A stretch of DNA of 64,000 bases from JANWVO01 sp037446555 (GTDB taxonomy: Bacteria > Acidobacteriota > Terriglobia > Bryobacterales > Bryobacteraceae), in the NCBI GenBank assembly GCA_037446555.1, contig JBBIIK010000014.1, positions 12,677 through 76,676 of the forward strand, read 5' to 3'. Below are positions 1 to 9,224 of the stretch, piece after piece (the first letter of the stretch is position 1; each line of letters starts with the position of its first letter). Made by a program: the position numbers and the translations under genes. The notes under the pieces were generated by a model. That model searched no databases. It was not told the origin of the DNA and saw nothing but the letters and a program-made list of their open reading frames with translations.

Positions 1-2
1 AG

Positions 3-2750
3 ACCGGCGGCGCCGTCATCAACATGGTCACCCGCTCCGGCACCAACGAGTTCCACGGCACTGGCTACTACTTCTTCCGCCACTCCGACCTGAACGCCAA
101 TGGCTGGTTCGCCAACCGCGCCGGCAGCAGTCGCCCCTATTACCGCCGCGATCAGCTCGGCGGCGTGCTCGGCGGCCCCATCAAGAAGAACAAAACGTTC
201 TTCTTCGCCAACTACGAGTACACCAAGGCGAAGAGCCCGCTCAGCTATACCGCCACGTTCCCCACGCCGGAACAGCGCCGTGGCGATTTCTCGAAGACAT
301 TCTACAGCGACGGCAAGCTGATCCAGATCTACGACCCGTTCGACACGTTCCGCAATGCCAGCGGGCAGCTCGAACGGCGTCCGTTCTCCAACAACTTCAT
401 CCCGGAATCGCGATGGGACCCCGTCGCCAAGGCAGCTCTCAAGTTCTTCCCCGAGCAAAACCAGGTCACCAACCCGATTACGAACACCAATAACTGGTTC
501 CAGCAGGGCATCAACGAAAGCCCCAGCCACGGCATGCTTTTCAAGGGCGACCACAACCTCAACGACAAGATGCGCCTGACCGCCCGCTACAGTTACGGAC
601 GCAGCAACGGCAATCCGCCGAACCTGTTCGGCAAAGGCAACCCCGCCTTCACGTTCAATGATGGCCCCAGCGGCACCCGCACGCATCAGGGCGTTGTGGA
701 CTTCACCCGCACCGAGACGCCGACACTGATCTGGACCGTCCGCTACGGCCACACCTACTCCAGCTACTTCCGCAACCCGATGGAGCCCTTCGACCTGACC
801 ACGCTGGGCTTCCCGCAGTACATGAAAGACAACGCCTCCTACCTGGTTTTCCCCACGATTGCGCCCGAAGGCTTCGAAGACATCGGCACTCAGGGCTGGC
901 TCATCATGGACCGCCAGGAAGGCGTCCACCACTTCACCGGATCGGTGACCAAAGTCGTCGGCGGACACAACCTGAAATTCGGCGGCGAGTTCCGCCAGAA
1001 TTACCTCGACTATCTCCAGCCTGGCTATCCATCGGGGCGCTTCGATTTCAGCCGCCAAGTCACACGCCGCCTCCAGAACGTCGGCAGCAACTATGAAGGC
1101 AATGGGCTGGCCACCATGCTACTCGGCTGGGGCACCGGAGGGCAATACCACATCGATCCGAAAGCCTTCACGAGGTCCCGTTACTCGGGCATGTTCATTC
1201 AGGACGACTGGAAAGTCACCCGCAAGCTGACACTGAACCTCGGCCTGCGCTATGAGTTCGACATCCCGCGCTGGGAGACGCTCGACCGGCAAAGCTACTG
1301 GGATCTCAATGCTCCCGCTCCTTTCTCGGTTCCCGGATACGACCTCCGCGGCGTTTACCGCTTTGCCGGAAAGGACCGCCGCTCGCCCTTCGACGGCGAC
1401 TACAACAACTTCAGCCCGCGCATCGGCTTCGCCTATGCCGTGGACAGCAAGACGGCGATCCGCGGCGCGTACGGGCTGCTCTACCAGCTGTCCCGCGCCA
1501 CCGTCTACGGCCACACGGGGTCGGGATTCACAGTCAATTCCACCCCCACTTTCTCGCTCGACTCCAACGCCACGCTTTACGCCCGGCTCAACAATCCGTA
1601 TCCCGATGGCATGCTGCTGCCTCCGGGCAGCTCGCAAGGCGACTGGACTTTCATCGGGCTGGGCGCCGGCACGATCGTTCCTCAATGGAACCGCAACCCC
1701 GAATACTACTCGTGGAACTTCTCCATCCAGCGCGAGGTGGGCTGGCAGTCGCTGGTCGAGATCAACTACACCGGCAGCCGCGGCGCCCACCTGTTCGTGC
1801 CCTTCACCAGCCTGACGCCCCTTTACCCCATCTACTGGAGCGAAGGGCGCACCAAGCTCCAGTCCCAGGTGCCCAATCCGTTCTACGGGAAGATCACGGA
1901 CCCGAAAGCCGTGAACCTGAACCGGCCCACGGTCCAGCTTTACCGCCTCTTCCGCCCGATGCCGCACTTCGACGGCGCATCGAGCGGCACGGCGGAGCCG
2001 CCTGTCGGCAACAGCTTCTACCACGCCCTGCAATTCAAGTGGGAGAAGCGGCTCTCGCACGGTGTGACCTTCCTCGGCCACTACACCTGGTCGAAGATGA
2101 TCGACGACAGCTCGGTCGGCAGCGGCAACTACGCCTGGCTCGGCGGCAGCACGTCGATGCAGAACCCGCTCGACCGGCGCCTGGAGAAGTCCCTCTCCGC
2201 GCATGACATCGCCCACCGCGCCGTGATCAGCGGCGCCTGGCAGCTGCCATTCGGCAAGGGCAAGCGGTTCGGCGGTGACGCAAACCGCCTGCTCGATGCC
2301 TTCATCGGCGGCTGGGAAGTCTCCGCCTTCTGGCTGCTGCAAGGCGGCAACCCGCTCCAGATCTCGCAGTCGGGCGGCGTGTTGTGGAACGGCACACAGC
2401 GGCCGAACCTGATCGGCGATCCCTCCACCTCCGGCAGGATGCAGGACCGCCTGAACGGCTACTTCAACCAGAGCGCCTTCTCGCGCCCCGATCCGGACAC
2501 CTTCGGCACCGCGCCGCGCTACCTGAACTACCGCGGCCCGGGCATCCGCACGCTGGACGCCGCGCTGCTGAAGAACTGGACCACCAGGGAAGGCCAGCGG
2601 CTCGAGTTCCGTCTCGAGGCCACCAACGCCACCAACACGCCCATCTTCAGCGATCCTGCGACCTCCTACGGCGCGGCCAACTTCGGCCAGATCACCGGCA
2701 CCAAGGTCGGCTCGCGCAACGTCCAGCTCGGATTCAAGTATTATTTCTGA
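3..2750 (+). CDS. TonB-dependent receptor, Oar-like (5' end outside window)
   Basis: This is the C-terminal part of an outer-membrane TonB-dependent receptor. The reading frame is open from base 3, so the gene begins upstream and the ATG at 24 is internal. The visible start (GGAVINMVTRSGTNEFHG) is the end of a plug domain, followed by the long beta-barrel with many aromatic and Asn/Gly-rich strands and a last strand ending in an aromatic residue (GFKYYF), as expected for an outer-membrane barrel. Acidobacterial receptors of this kind usually carry an N-terminal carboxypeptidase-like domain and import oligosaccharides or other large ligands. The substrate cannot be read from the sequence, but the carbohydrate enzymes further along make a glycan plausible. 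A terminator hairpin follows the stop. Confidence 0.9.
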   Translation, partial: TGGAVINMVTRSGTNEFHGTGYYFFRHSDLNANGWFANRAGSSRPYYRRDQLGGVLGGPIKKNKTFFFANYEYTKAKSPLSYTATFPTPEQRRGDFSKTFYSDGKLIQIYDPFDTFRNASGQLERRPFSNNFIPESRWDPVAKAALKFFPEQNQVTNPITNTNNWFQQGINESPSHGMLFKGDHNLNDKMRLTARYSYGRSNGNPPNLFGKGNPAFTFNDGPSGTRTHQGVVDFTRTETPTLIWTVRYGHTYSSYFRNPMEPFDLTTLGFPQYMKDNASYLVFPTIAPEGFEDIGTQGWLIMDRQEGVHHFTGSVTKVVGGHNLKFGGEFRQNYLDYLQPGYPSGRFDFSRQVTRRLQNVGSNYEGNGLATMLLGWGTGGQYHIDPKAFTRSRYSGMFIQDDWKVTRKLTLNLGLRYEFDIPRWETLDRQSYWDLNAPAPFSVPGYDLRGVYRFAGKDRRSPFDGDYNNFSPRIGFAYAVDSKTAIRGAYGLLYQLSRATVYGHTGSGFTVNSTPTFSLDSNATLYARLNNPYPDGMLLPPGSSQGDWTFIGLGAGTIVPQWNRNPEYYSWNFSIQREVGWQSLVEINYTGSRGAHLFVPFTSLTPLYPIYWSEGRTKLQSQVPNPFYGKITDPKAVNLNRPTVQLYRLFRPMPHFDGASSGTAEPPVGNSFYHALQFKWEKRLSHGVTFLGHYTWSKMIDDSSVGSGNYAWLGGSTSMQNPLDRRLEKSLSAHDIAHRAVISGAWQLPFGKGKRFGGDANRLLDAFIGGWEVSAFWLLQGGNPLQISQSGGVLWNGTQRPNLIGDPSTSGRMQDRLNGYFNQSAFSRPDPDTFGTAPRYLNYRGPGIRTLDAALLKNWTTREGQRLEFRLEATNATNTPIFSDPATSYGAANFGQITGTKVGSRNVQLGFKYYF

Positions 2751-2775
2751 GCCGGATCACCCCAACAACCCTGTC

Positions 2776-2816
2776 GCCCGCCTCCGGATTCCGCAAACCC
2801 GGAGGCGGGCCGTTTC
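2776..2816 (+). terminator. Rho-independent-type terminator after the TonB receptor
   Basis: A perfect 12-bp inverted repeat (GCCCGCCTCCGG at 2776-2787 and its complement at 2799-2810) lies 26 bp after the receptor stop codon and is followed by a T-rich stretch (CGTTTCGTTT). It separates two convergent genes and could serve both strands, although the T tail favours the plus strand. Confidence 0.7.
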
Positions 2817-2869
2817 GTTTCCGCAAGGCGCTGAGCAGCAGGTCTCCGCCGCTTCCATCTCACTGCCGG

Positions 2870-4294
2870 TCAACAAACCCGCGCCAGTGGAATGCCGGAG
2901 AAACGGCTGAACTTCTCGATCAGTCCAGTGCAATGGCCGGCGCCCAGCGCAAAGTGATGCGTGGGCGCCTCGGCGCACCAGCGGTTGACGAATTCCACCG
3001 GACCCAGCGGGAAGCGCACGCGCGTGTTTGTGTTCCCGATGCGGAGAATCGGCCCCGGGATCGATTCTCCTTCCGCGGTGATCAGCTTCAGTTGGCCCTC
3101 CGCGGTCTGCGTCACGGCAAGCAGCGTCACTGGACCGTGCTTCACGCTGAACTCCACGCTCACGCCATGGCCGCGCTTGCCGTGATAGAGCCCCAGGCCG
3201 CGCAGCACGGGCCTCTGCGCGCAAAGTGCCAGATGGCCCGGGCCATCGTGCCCGACCAGCACGAACTGATCGACGAAGTCCATGGCGTACAGCTCCGTGA
3301 AGGCCCCGCCCGCCCCGAGTGAGTCGAGAATCTTCATCGCCACGAGGTTCTTCAGATCGCCTTCTCCGCTTGCCGGCACGCCGCGTGCTGTCAGCAGCGA
3401 GTTGCCGAGGATCATGGCGGCGGCAAGCCGCTCATACTCGTTGCCGTCCAGCCCGCGGTAGTAGTAGGCCAGGCCGTCCAGATCGAACTTCCGCACCAGC
3501 CGTTCCAGCGCCGCCGCGACCCGCACGGCCCAGCGCAGGTCTTCCTCATCGCAGTTCTCCAGTCCGAACCGCTCCTGCGTCAGCTCGAGGATCGCTTCCG
3601 CCTCCTGCGGCTCTGTGTCACGCAGGCAGCGGTCGAGGTCGCACATCTCGAGGACTTCCACGTGCGCGCAGGTGAGAGCGCTGATCATGGTGAAGTCCGA
3701 GTGCATGTCGAGCATCCCCGGGTAGGTGTGACCGAGGAATCCGAAACGCGCAGTGCGCAACGCGCGCCACGCGCGCGCCGCGGCGCACCATTGGCCGATC
3801 TCGCTGGCGGCGGCGGCATCGTCGTGCAGCATGCCGCTGACCACGTGAAACGGCACACGCGCGCGGGCGAAGGCGTTGGCGATCTCCGGTACGCAACAGG
3901 CCGAACAGTTCGCCAGCCACTCGCCCGTGTCGCACGTCTCGTAATCCAGACGCGGCGCGGGCTGCAGATTCAGCACCACCACCGGCACGTGCGCTCTCTG
4001 CACGACAGGCAGCACCTGGCTCGAAGTAGCGTAGGTGGCGGCGTGGCAGAAGATGAGATCGAGATCCGAGGACGAGAACAGCGTTCCGGCTTCCGCGGCG
4101 CGAGGCGCAGTATCAACGAGTCCGGCGGAGACCACAGTGGCGCCGGATGCCGCGAGCCGCTGCTCGAGTTCGTGCAAATACCCTTGCAGGCGTTCCCTGA
4201 GACCGGGGAACTGCTCCCAGTAGGCTTCCAGTCCGATGGCGAACAGGCCGATGCGCGCCGGGAGGGGCGGCTTGAGCGGAGGCACCGGTTGCAT
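2870..4294 (-). CDS. L-arabinose/L-fucose isomerase family protein
   Basis: A 474-residue cytoplasmic protein resembling the AraA/FucI fold family of aldose-ketose isomerases. Support comes from the N-terminal RIGLFAIGLEAYWEQFPGLRE segment, the substrate-channel-type segment with GFLGHTYPGMLDMHSDF (around residue 200) and the late GEGDLKN/GHDGPGHLA region typical of the family. These enzymes use a divalent metal bound by Glu and His residues to interconvert aldoses and ketoses. The start at 4294 (ATG reading MQPVPP) was chosen because the upstream extension is Arg-rich and non-coding in character. It stands alone: no kinase or epimerase of arabinose or fucose catabolism lies beside it, so the exact sugar is unknown. 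It is convergent with the TonB receptor. Confidence 0.75.
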   Translation of the reverse strand: MQPVPPLKPPLPARIGLFAIGLEAYWEQFPGLRERLQGYLHELEQRLAASGATVVSAGLVDTAPRAAEAGTLFSSSDLDLIFCHAATYATSSQVLPVVQRAHVPVVVLNLQPAPRLDYETCDTGEWLANCSACCVPEIANAFARARVPFHVVSGMLHDDAAAASEIGQWCAAARAWRALRTARFGFLGHTYPGMLDMHSDFTMISALTCAHVEVLEMCDLDRCLRDTEPQEAEAILELTQERFGLENCDEEDLRWAVRVAAALERLVRKFDLDGLAYYYRGLDGNEYERLAAAMILGNSLLTARGVPASGEGDLKNLVAMKILDSLGAGGAFTELYAMDFVDQFVLVGHDGPGHLALCAQRPVLRGLGLYHGKRGHGVSVEFSVKHGPVTLLAVTQTAEGQLKLITAEGESIPGPILRIGNTNTRVRFPLGPVEFVNRWCAEAPTHHFALGAGHCTGLIEKFSRFSGIPLARVC

Positions 4295-4609
4295 CGACTG
4301 CAATATACATGAGCCTGAGCGGGATAGCCCTACCGCCTCGGGCTGCTCCACCCGTGGTGGCGCTCTGAACGGGAACCAGCGGCATTCCCATCGCCCGCGG
4401 GCGGCGAATCGGGAAGCTGTCGTTTTGAACGGGAGACGGCGGATGGCGGCGTTGCTGGAGGCGGTACGACCCCATGGTGCCGGACCAATCGCCAGTTTCC
4501 TTGGGCATCCGGAAAAAAGGTGCGATTCCCTGAGCCGGTGCCGCCGCCTTTCCCAGTTATACAAATGAGCAGTTTGCCGTCGGCTTGTCTGTCCAGTGTG
4601 GAGATGCAA
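4295..4609. other. Divergent intergenic region between isomerase and PEP-CTERM gene
   Basis: A 315-bp region between divergently transcribed genes, so it should hold both promoters. I see no convincing sigma-70 or sigma-54 promoter. A 9-bp word TGAACGGGA occurs twice, at 4366 and 4436, exactly 70 bp apart, in similar purine-rich surroundings. It could be a regulator site, but two copies are weak evidence. Confidence 0.3.
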
Positions 4610-5182
4610 ATGACGAATCGACTCATCAAGGCCATTGTCGCCGTGCTATCCATTGCGTGCGCTGAATCCAGCGCAGCGCTCATCACTCTGACGTCGACTT
4701 CCGGATGGGAACAGTCAACAGACAATGGCGTCTCATGGACGCCCGCCACCCAGGGAGCCGACACCTCCGCTCCCGGCGGCCAGTCCATGCCGTCCTTGTG
4801 GCCCTCCGGCATTGGCGAAGATACGATCGTCCGCTACCGGATCTGCTTCTTCCCGCCGGACGCCCCCGTTTCTGGCACGCTGTGGGTGGCCCAGGACGAT
4901 GACGGAAGCTTCCGCGTCAATGGGACCACCGTGTTGAACGACACCGACGCGCTCGCATCGGGATACGGCCCGTTCAACATCGCGGGCGACCTGCAAGCAG
5001 GCCTCAACACCTTTGAGGCGGACGTGTACAGCATCTGGTGCTGCGGCAGGGGCTTCGCCGCCTATGCGGTTATCCAGGCCGCCGGGAACGGCGGAGAAAT
5101 TCCCGAGCCCGCCATGTTCGGCCTGCTGGCGTCGGGACTCGGGATCTGCGCCTGGATGACTCGCCGCCGCAAGGGTGCCTGA
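4610..5182 (+). CDS. PEP-CTERM sorting-domain protein
   Basis: A 190-residue exported protein. It has a signal peptide at about residues 1-24 (TNRLIKAIVAVLS, then ...ESSAAL) and a C-terminal exosortase recognition module: the PEP motif in EIPEPAMFG, a hydrophobic stretch and a terminal RRRK cluster. Such proteins are processed by an exosortase (EpsH/XrtA type) and often end up in extracellular polymer or on the cell surface. The middle has a beta-rich, Gly/Asp-containing domain (DDDGSFRVNGTTVLND) that resembles a carbohydrate-binding or PA14-like fold, with a Cys pair (WCCG). The ATG at 4610 was chosen because GGAG sits 6 nt upstream and the signal peptide begins there. No exosortase gene is visible in this window. 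Confidence 0.85.
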   Translation: MTNRLIKAIVAVLSIACAESSAALITLTSTSGWEQSTDNGVSWTPATQGADTSAPGGQSMPSLWPSGIGEDTIVRYRICFFPPDAPVSGTLWVAQDDDGSFRVNGTTVLNDTDALASGYGPFNIAGDLQAGLNTFEADVYSIWCCGRGFAAYAVIQAAGNGGEIPEPAMFGLLASGLGICAWMTRRRKGA

Positions 5183-5376
5183 GCCTGCCGCGGGCGGCCA
5201 TCTCCCATCGCAGCGTTCACAGCACTTCGCGGAAAATTTCGCGCGCCGGAAGTTGCATTTTTGCAGTGCGTTAGGCTGCAGCCGGCAACGGCAGCCGGCG
5301 CTCGTGCTCACAAGCCTGCGCTATTGTATCGCCGGCTGGGAACGTCCCGGCGGAATGGGCGGAGGTGAGCAGGCAA

Positions 5377-6204
5377 ATGCGTGCGGCGCAGCGGACAGGA
5401 TGGGTTCTGGCTTTCTGGGTTGGATGCGGGTTGGCGGCGGCGGCACCCCCGCTGACGCAGATTCATGACGTGCTTTACAAGGCCGATGGATCGCCGTTCA
5501 CAGGCACGGCGACCATCAGCTGGCGTTCCTTTACGGCAGCGGATGCTTCCAACATCCCCACCAATCAGGTGACGGTGCAGATCGTCAGCGGCTTGCTGCG
5601 CGTGCGTCTCGTGCCCACCACGAACGCCCGCGAAACCGCCTATTACATCGTGAAGTTGAACGCCGAGGGGCGCACGCAGTTCACCGAACTGTGGGCGGTG
5701 CCGCCCAGCGCCGTGCCCGTGCGCGTGGCAGACATCCGCATCCCCTCGCCGCCCGGCTCCAACGTGACGCCGCCGCCGAGCGTTGTGCAGATCGCCGACG
5801 TGATGGGGCTGACCGAAGCTCTGGCGGCGCGCCCGGTGAAGAGCGTGGCCTACGCGCCGGGGCGGATCGCCTTCATCGACGCGATGGGCGAGCTGGCTGC
5901 GGTCAGCGGCAATCCCAACGACTGCGTGAGGGCGAATGGCACCGTAGGCGCCTGCGGCTCGGCCGCCTCCATCGGCTTCGTCGATATGGAAGCGCCGCAG
6001 GGCGCCATCAACGGCGTCAACCAGGTGTTCCTGCTCACGCAGGCGCCGGCGCCGGCGTCCAGCCTCCACCTGTTCCGCAACGGCATCTTGCAAAAGCCGG
6101 GCGTGGACTTCGTGATCAGCGGCAACACCGTCACCTTCTTGAGCGGCGCGACGCCGCAGCCGGGCGATGAACTCGCCGCCAGCTACCGCATTGGCGGGCA
6201 GTGA
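5377..6204 (+). CDS. Secreted protein of unknown function with tail-fibre-like C-terminus
   Basis: A 275-residue protein with a signal peptide (about residues 1-24, ending ...GLAAAAP). A strong GGAGGTGAG at 5361-5369 sets the start at the ATG 5377 rather than the GTG at 5365, which overlaps that ribosome-binding site. The first half (GSPFTGTATISWRSF) resembles a beta-sandwich found in secreted acidobacterial proteins. The last 60 residues (FRNGILQKPGVDFVISG, then TPQPGDELAASY) match by eye a short module found in phage tail fibres and adhesins, in which a generic name-value-like repeat gives a beta structure. No catalytic motif is visible. It may be a surface adhesin or structural protein. 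It is convergent with the TetR gene 9 bp away. Confidence 0.6.
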   Translation: MRAAQRTGWVLAFWVGCGLAAAAPPLTQIHDVLYKADGSPFTGTATISWRSFTAADASNIPTNQVTVQIVSGLLRVRLVPTTNARETAYYIVKLNAEGRTQFTELWAVPPSAVPVRVADIRIPSPPGSNVTPPPSVVQIADVMGLTEALAARPVKSVAYAPGRIAFIDAMGELAAVSGNPNDCVRANGTVGACGSAASIGFVDMEAPQGAINGVNQVFLLTQAPAPASSLHLFRNGILQKPGVDFVISGNTVTFLSGATPQPGDELAASYRIGGQ

Positions 6205-6213
6205 CAGCGGGCG

Positions 6214-6828
6214 TCAGCGCTCCGGCATCACGGAGTCGACAAGGAACGCCAATGCAGCCTCGATCCGCTCCCACCCGGCTTCAGCACCGGTGGGCACGGT
6301 GCAGAAGGCGCTGCCCGGCTCTGAACGCAGGGCAAGCAGCGTGACGCCGGCGGCGAGAATGGCCGCCAGCGCCGGCAAGTCGATGCATAGATCGGCGGGC
6401 AAGCGCTCGAGCAGCGAGCGGGCGAACTCCTCCCGGAAGCCGGCCATCGCGGTGGTCAGGTGATTCGATTCGATCAGCTCCCAGCGGAACACGGCGAGCG
6501 CGTAGGGATGCCGGCGCAGCCATCGCGCATATTCGACCAGCGCATGCCGCGCCAGCGCGCGAGGCGAGCCGCCCAGCGCGGCAGGCAGCAACAGGGAGAG
6601 GTCTGGGAACAGCCCGCCTTCGGAGGCGAGCCTGCGCAAGAGCTGCTCGGCCCCACCGAAATAGCGGTAGATGAGGACCTTGTCGACGCCCGCCTCGCGC
6701 GCCACCGCCGAGATCCCGAACCGCTGGAAGCCATCCCGCGCCAGCAGGCGGACGGCCGCCTCCAGAATCGCGCGGCGCGTTTTCTCACTGTCCCGGGGCC
6801 GTGTGAGTTCCGGCACTTCTCTGCTCAC
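6214..6828 (-). CDS. TetR-family transcriptional regulator
   Basis: A 204-residue repressor-type protein. The N-terminal helix-turn-helix is clear (TRRAILEAAVRLLARDGFQRFGI, then a recognition helix reading VDKVLIYRYFGG). The remainder is an all-helical ligand-binding and dimerisation domain. It starts with GTG at 6828, 16 bp downstream of the DUF1080 gene on the same strand, and so lies at the end of the folD-coaE-protease-DUF1080 run. Its targets and ligand cannot be inferred. No obvious palindromic operator was found next to it. Confidence 0.9.
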   Translation of the reverse strand: MSREVPELTRPRDSEKTRRAILEAAVRLLARDGFQRFGISAVAREAGVDKVLIYRYFGGAEQLLRRLASEGGLFPDLSLLLPAALGGSPRALARHALVEYARWLRRHPYALAVFRWELIESNHLTTAMAGFREEFARSLLERLPADLCIDLPALAAILAAGVTLLALRSEPGSAFCTVPTGAEAGWERIEAALAFLVDSVMPER

Positions 6829-6844
6829 GGGTCCGCGCCGGCCG

Positions 6845-7474
6845 TCAGGAAAGCGGCCGGACCGAAACCTCGCGGAAATACACGGTCGAGTTCGGATCGT
6901 GGTTCTGAAGGCCGATGAGGCCGGTTTCGGCCCGCGGCCCGCGCACCGGCTCGTACCACATCTTGCGGGGCGGCACGGGCGCGCCCTCGTGGTATTCGTT
7001 CACGAGCACGCCGTTCAGGGTGATGCGCGTCACAGGCCCGCGCAGCTCGATTTCCATCACGTTCCACTCGCCTTTCGGCTTCTGCTGCCGCGAGGTGACC
7101 TTGGAGATCGAATAGATGGCCCCGCTGGAGTGCCAGTCGTCGCCGCCGGCGTCGATCTGAACCTCGTATCCGTTGTGGACGCCGAACCAGGGATCGGGCG
7201 GCGGCTCGGGCAGCCGGATGACGACGCCGGAATTCGCGTGGTCCGACGCCGTCTTGTACACCACGCGCAGAACACAGTTGCCGAGTTTCTCCTTCTCGTA
7301 ATAGAGCAACCCCATCCCGCCCACAGTCTTCATCATCCCGTCTTCCACCACGAAGCTCCCCGGCCCGACGTGCTTCCAGCCGGAGAGATCCTTTCCGTTG
7401 AAAAGCGGCCGGAAGCCCTGCTGCGCGCACAGCGGCAGAGCGGCGAGCGAAGCCAGCATCCAGATGCGGATCAT
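6845..7474 (-). CDS. DUF1080 (3-keto-disaccharide hydrolase-type) exported protein
   Basis: A 209-residue protein with a short signal peptide (about residues 1-18, ending ...PLCAQ). The DUF1080 hallmark is present in FRPLFNGKDLSGWKHVG at the mature N-terminus and continues with GNCVLRVVYK, SGVVIRLPE, GYEVQIDAGG and WNVMEIELRG. The fold is a concanavalin-like lectin/glucanase sandwich, and some members hydrolyse 3-ketoglycosides. It should act in the periplasm on sugars. The start codon overlaps the stop of the upstream protease gene by 4 bp (ATGA), so the two are translationally coupled. Confidence 0.85.
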   Translation of the reverse strand: MIRIWMLASLAALPLCAQQGFRPLFNGKDLSGWKHVGPGSFVVEDGMMKTVGGMGLLYYEKEKLGNCVLRVVYKTASDHANSGVVIRLPEPPPDPWFGVHNGYEVQIDAGGDDWHSSGAIYSISKVTSRQQKPKGEWNVMEIELRGPVTRITLNGVLVNEYHEGAPVPPRKMWYEPVRGPRAETGLIGLQNHDPNSTVYFREVSVRPLS

Positions 7475-8616
7475 AGCGTGGGCGCCTCCCCAAGAGTCAC
7501 AGTCACGTTGACGCGCTTTCCGTTGCGGAAGAGCGTGAGTTCCAATTTATCACCGGGGCGCTTCCGCGCCATGGCGCGCGTCAGCGCATCCAGCCGGTCC
7601 ACGGGCTTGCCGTCCACGGCCATGATCAGGTCGCCGCCGATTCCGATCTGGTAGTTGGCGATGATCACATTGCGGCGCGCTCCCCTGAGCCCCGCCGCCT
7701 CGGCCGCCGAGCCCGGCGCCACTGCCTGGACCAGCAGCCCGCCTTCGGCCGGCAGCCCCAGCTCTTCGGCCAGATCGCCGCGCACATAGATGACATCCAC
7801 GCCAAGCCGGGGCCGCCCATAGCGGCGGTTCGACTGGTAGTCCTCGATCATCGTTTTGGCGCGGTTGATCGGCATGGCAAAACCGATGCCGATGTTCGCC
7901 CCGGGTCCGTAAATCGCCGTGTTGATGCCGACCACGGCGCCGATCGAATCCAGCAGCGGGCCGCCCGAATTCCCCGGATTGATGGCAGCGTCGGTCTGGA
8001 TCATCCCCTGCAGTTCGCGGCCCGACTCGTCGGCGATGTCCCGGCCCAGCGAACTGACGACGCCCGTCGTCAGCGTGCCCTGAAGCCCGAAGGGATTGCC
8101 GATCGCGAGAACTTTCTGGCCCACTTGCAGCGTGTCGCTGTCGCCCAACGGCAGGAATTTCACCTGCCCCCGCGGCTCGATCTTCAGCAGCGCCAAATCG
8201 TTGGCCTGATCCCGGTACAGCACCGAGGCCCGGAATTTGCGTCCGTCGGCCAGAGTCACCATGATGTCCGGCGCCCGCCCGCTGACCACGTGATTGTTCG
8301 TCAAAATGCGGCCCTGATTATCGATGAAAAACCCGGAGCCGGATTCGCGCGACGGGTAAATCTCCAGAAACCAGTTCTGGCGGTACACGGTGGATGTGAT
8401 GTTGACCGTCGCCTCGTGGGCCCGCTTGTAGATGTCAATGTTGTTCAGCTCGTCCTGCCCGAGGCCGGCGCCCTGCGCGGTCGTTGGCCCGGACCACACT
8501 GGCCCCGCCGCATTGCTGGCCAGCCGCAGCGGACCGCCGCCGCGCTTCAATACCGCCATTCCCAGAAAAAACCCGCCCAGAAACAGGGCAGCCAAAACGA
8601 GAATTCTTGTTCTCAT
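7471..8616 (-). CDS. Membrane-anchored S1C serine protease (HtrA/DegP-like) with one PDZ domain
   Basis: A 381-residue periplasmic quality-control protease. An N-terminal hydrophobic anchor (residues 5-23) is followed by a trypsin-like domain with the triad His109 (LTNNHVVSG), Asp140 (NDLALLKIE) and Ser217 (NPGNSGGPLL), then a C-terminal PDZ domain (about residues 285-375). A single PDZ and an uncleaved-looking anchor make it resemble DegS/HhoB more than two-PDZ DegP. It overlaps coaE upstream and the DUF1080 gene downstream by 4 bp each, so it belongs to the folD-coaE operon. Confidence 0.92.
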   Translation of the reverse strand: MRTRILVLAALFLGGFFLGMAVLKRGGGPLRLASNAAGPVWSGPTTAQGAGLGQDELNNIDIYKRAHEATVNITSTVYRQNWFLEIYPSRESGSGFFIDNQGRILTNNHVVSGRAPDIMVTLADGRKFRASVLYRDQANDLALLKIEPRGQVKFLPLGDSDTLQVGQKVLAIGNPFGLQGTLTTGVVSSLGRDIADESGRELQGMIQTDAAINPGNSGGPLLDSIGAVVGINTAIYGPGANIGIGFAMPINRAKTMIEDYQSNRRYGRPRLGVDVIYVRGDLAEELGLPAEGGLLVQAVAPGSAAEAAGLRGARRNVIIANYQIGIGGDLIMAVDGKPVDRLDALTRAMARKRPGDKLELTLFRNGKRVNVTVTLGEAPTL

Positions 8617-9218
8617 GAGGCCAGTCTCCGCAATTCCTCGTACAGGCGCCTCACCTGCACGAGTGTCTCTGCTTTATCGCCCGAAGTGTCGATCACATAA
8701 TTGGCGAATTTCCGCTTCTCCTCCAGCGGCATCTGCCGCCGGAGGCGGGCCAGCGCTTCTTCCCGCGTCAACCCGTCCCGCTTCATCGCGCGTTCGACCT
8801 GCTGTTCGTCCGTGCAAACGGCCAGGACGATCTTGTCAAAACGCCTGTAGCTCCCGGTCTCTATCAATATAGCGGCCTCCACAATGGCGATGCCATGCGG
8901 GTCCGCGGCCGACGTTGCGCGCATCCACCGCTCTTCTTCTTCGATCACGGCCGGGTGCACGATGGCGTTCAGCGCAGCCAGTCTTTCCGGGTCGTCAAAC
9001 ACCAGCGACGCCAGCTTGCGCCGCACGATCCTCCCCTCTTCATCCAGAATCTCCGGCCCGAACGCCTGCACCACCTGTTCGTGAACCGCTGTGCCGGGCA
9101 GCAGAAGGCGGTGCCCCAGCTCGTCGGCCTTGAGCAGATGGCATCCAAGCGCGGCCAGACTCTCGCCCACGAAGCTCTTGCCCGATGCCAGACCGCCCGT
9201 GAGGCCGACGCGCAACAT
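8613..9218 (-). CDS. coaE: Dephospho-CoA kinase
   Basis: A 201-residue cytoplasmic enzyme that phosphorylates the 3'-hydroxyl of dephospho-CoA, the last step of CoA synthesis. The P-loop is at residues 8-15 (GGLASGKS), followed by DELGHRLLLPG and the CoA-binding region NAIVHPAV. Length and order match the family. It begins 6 bp after the folD stop and overlaps the protease gene by 4 bp. The coupling of folD, coaE and a protease in one transcript appears to be a local arrangement. Confidence 0.95.
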   Translation of the reverse strand: MLRVGLTGGLASGKSFVGESLAALGCHLLKADELGHRLLLPGTAVHEQVVQAFGPEILDEEGRIVRRKLASLVFDDPERLAALNAIVHPAVIEEEERWMRATSAADPHGIAIVEAAILIETGSYRRFDKIVLAVCTDEQQVERAMKRDGLTREEALARLRRQMPLEEKRKFANYVIDTSGDKAETLVQVRRLYEELRRLAS

Positions 9219-9224
9219 GGGAAA

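Noticed and set aside
1119..2342. Long minus-strand frame antisense to the TonB receptor
   Set aside because: It mirrors a clear receptor sequence on the other strand and shows no family resemblance.
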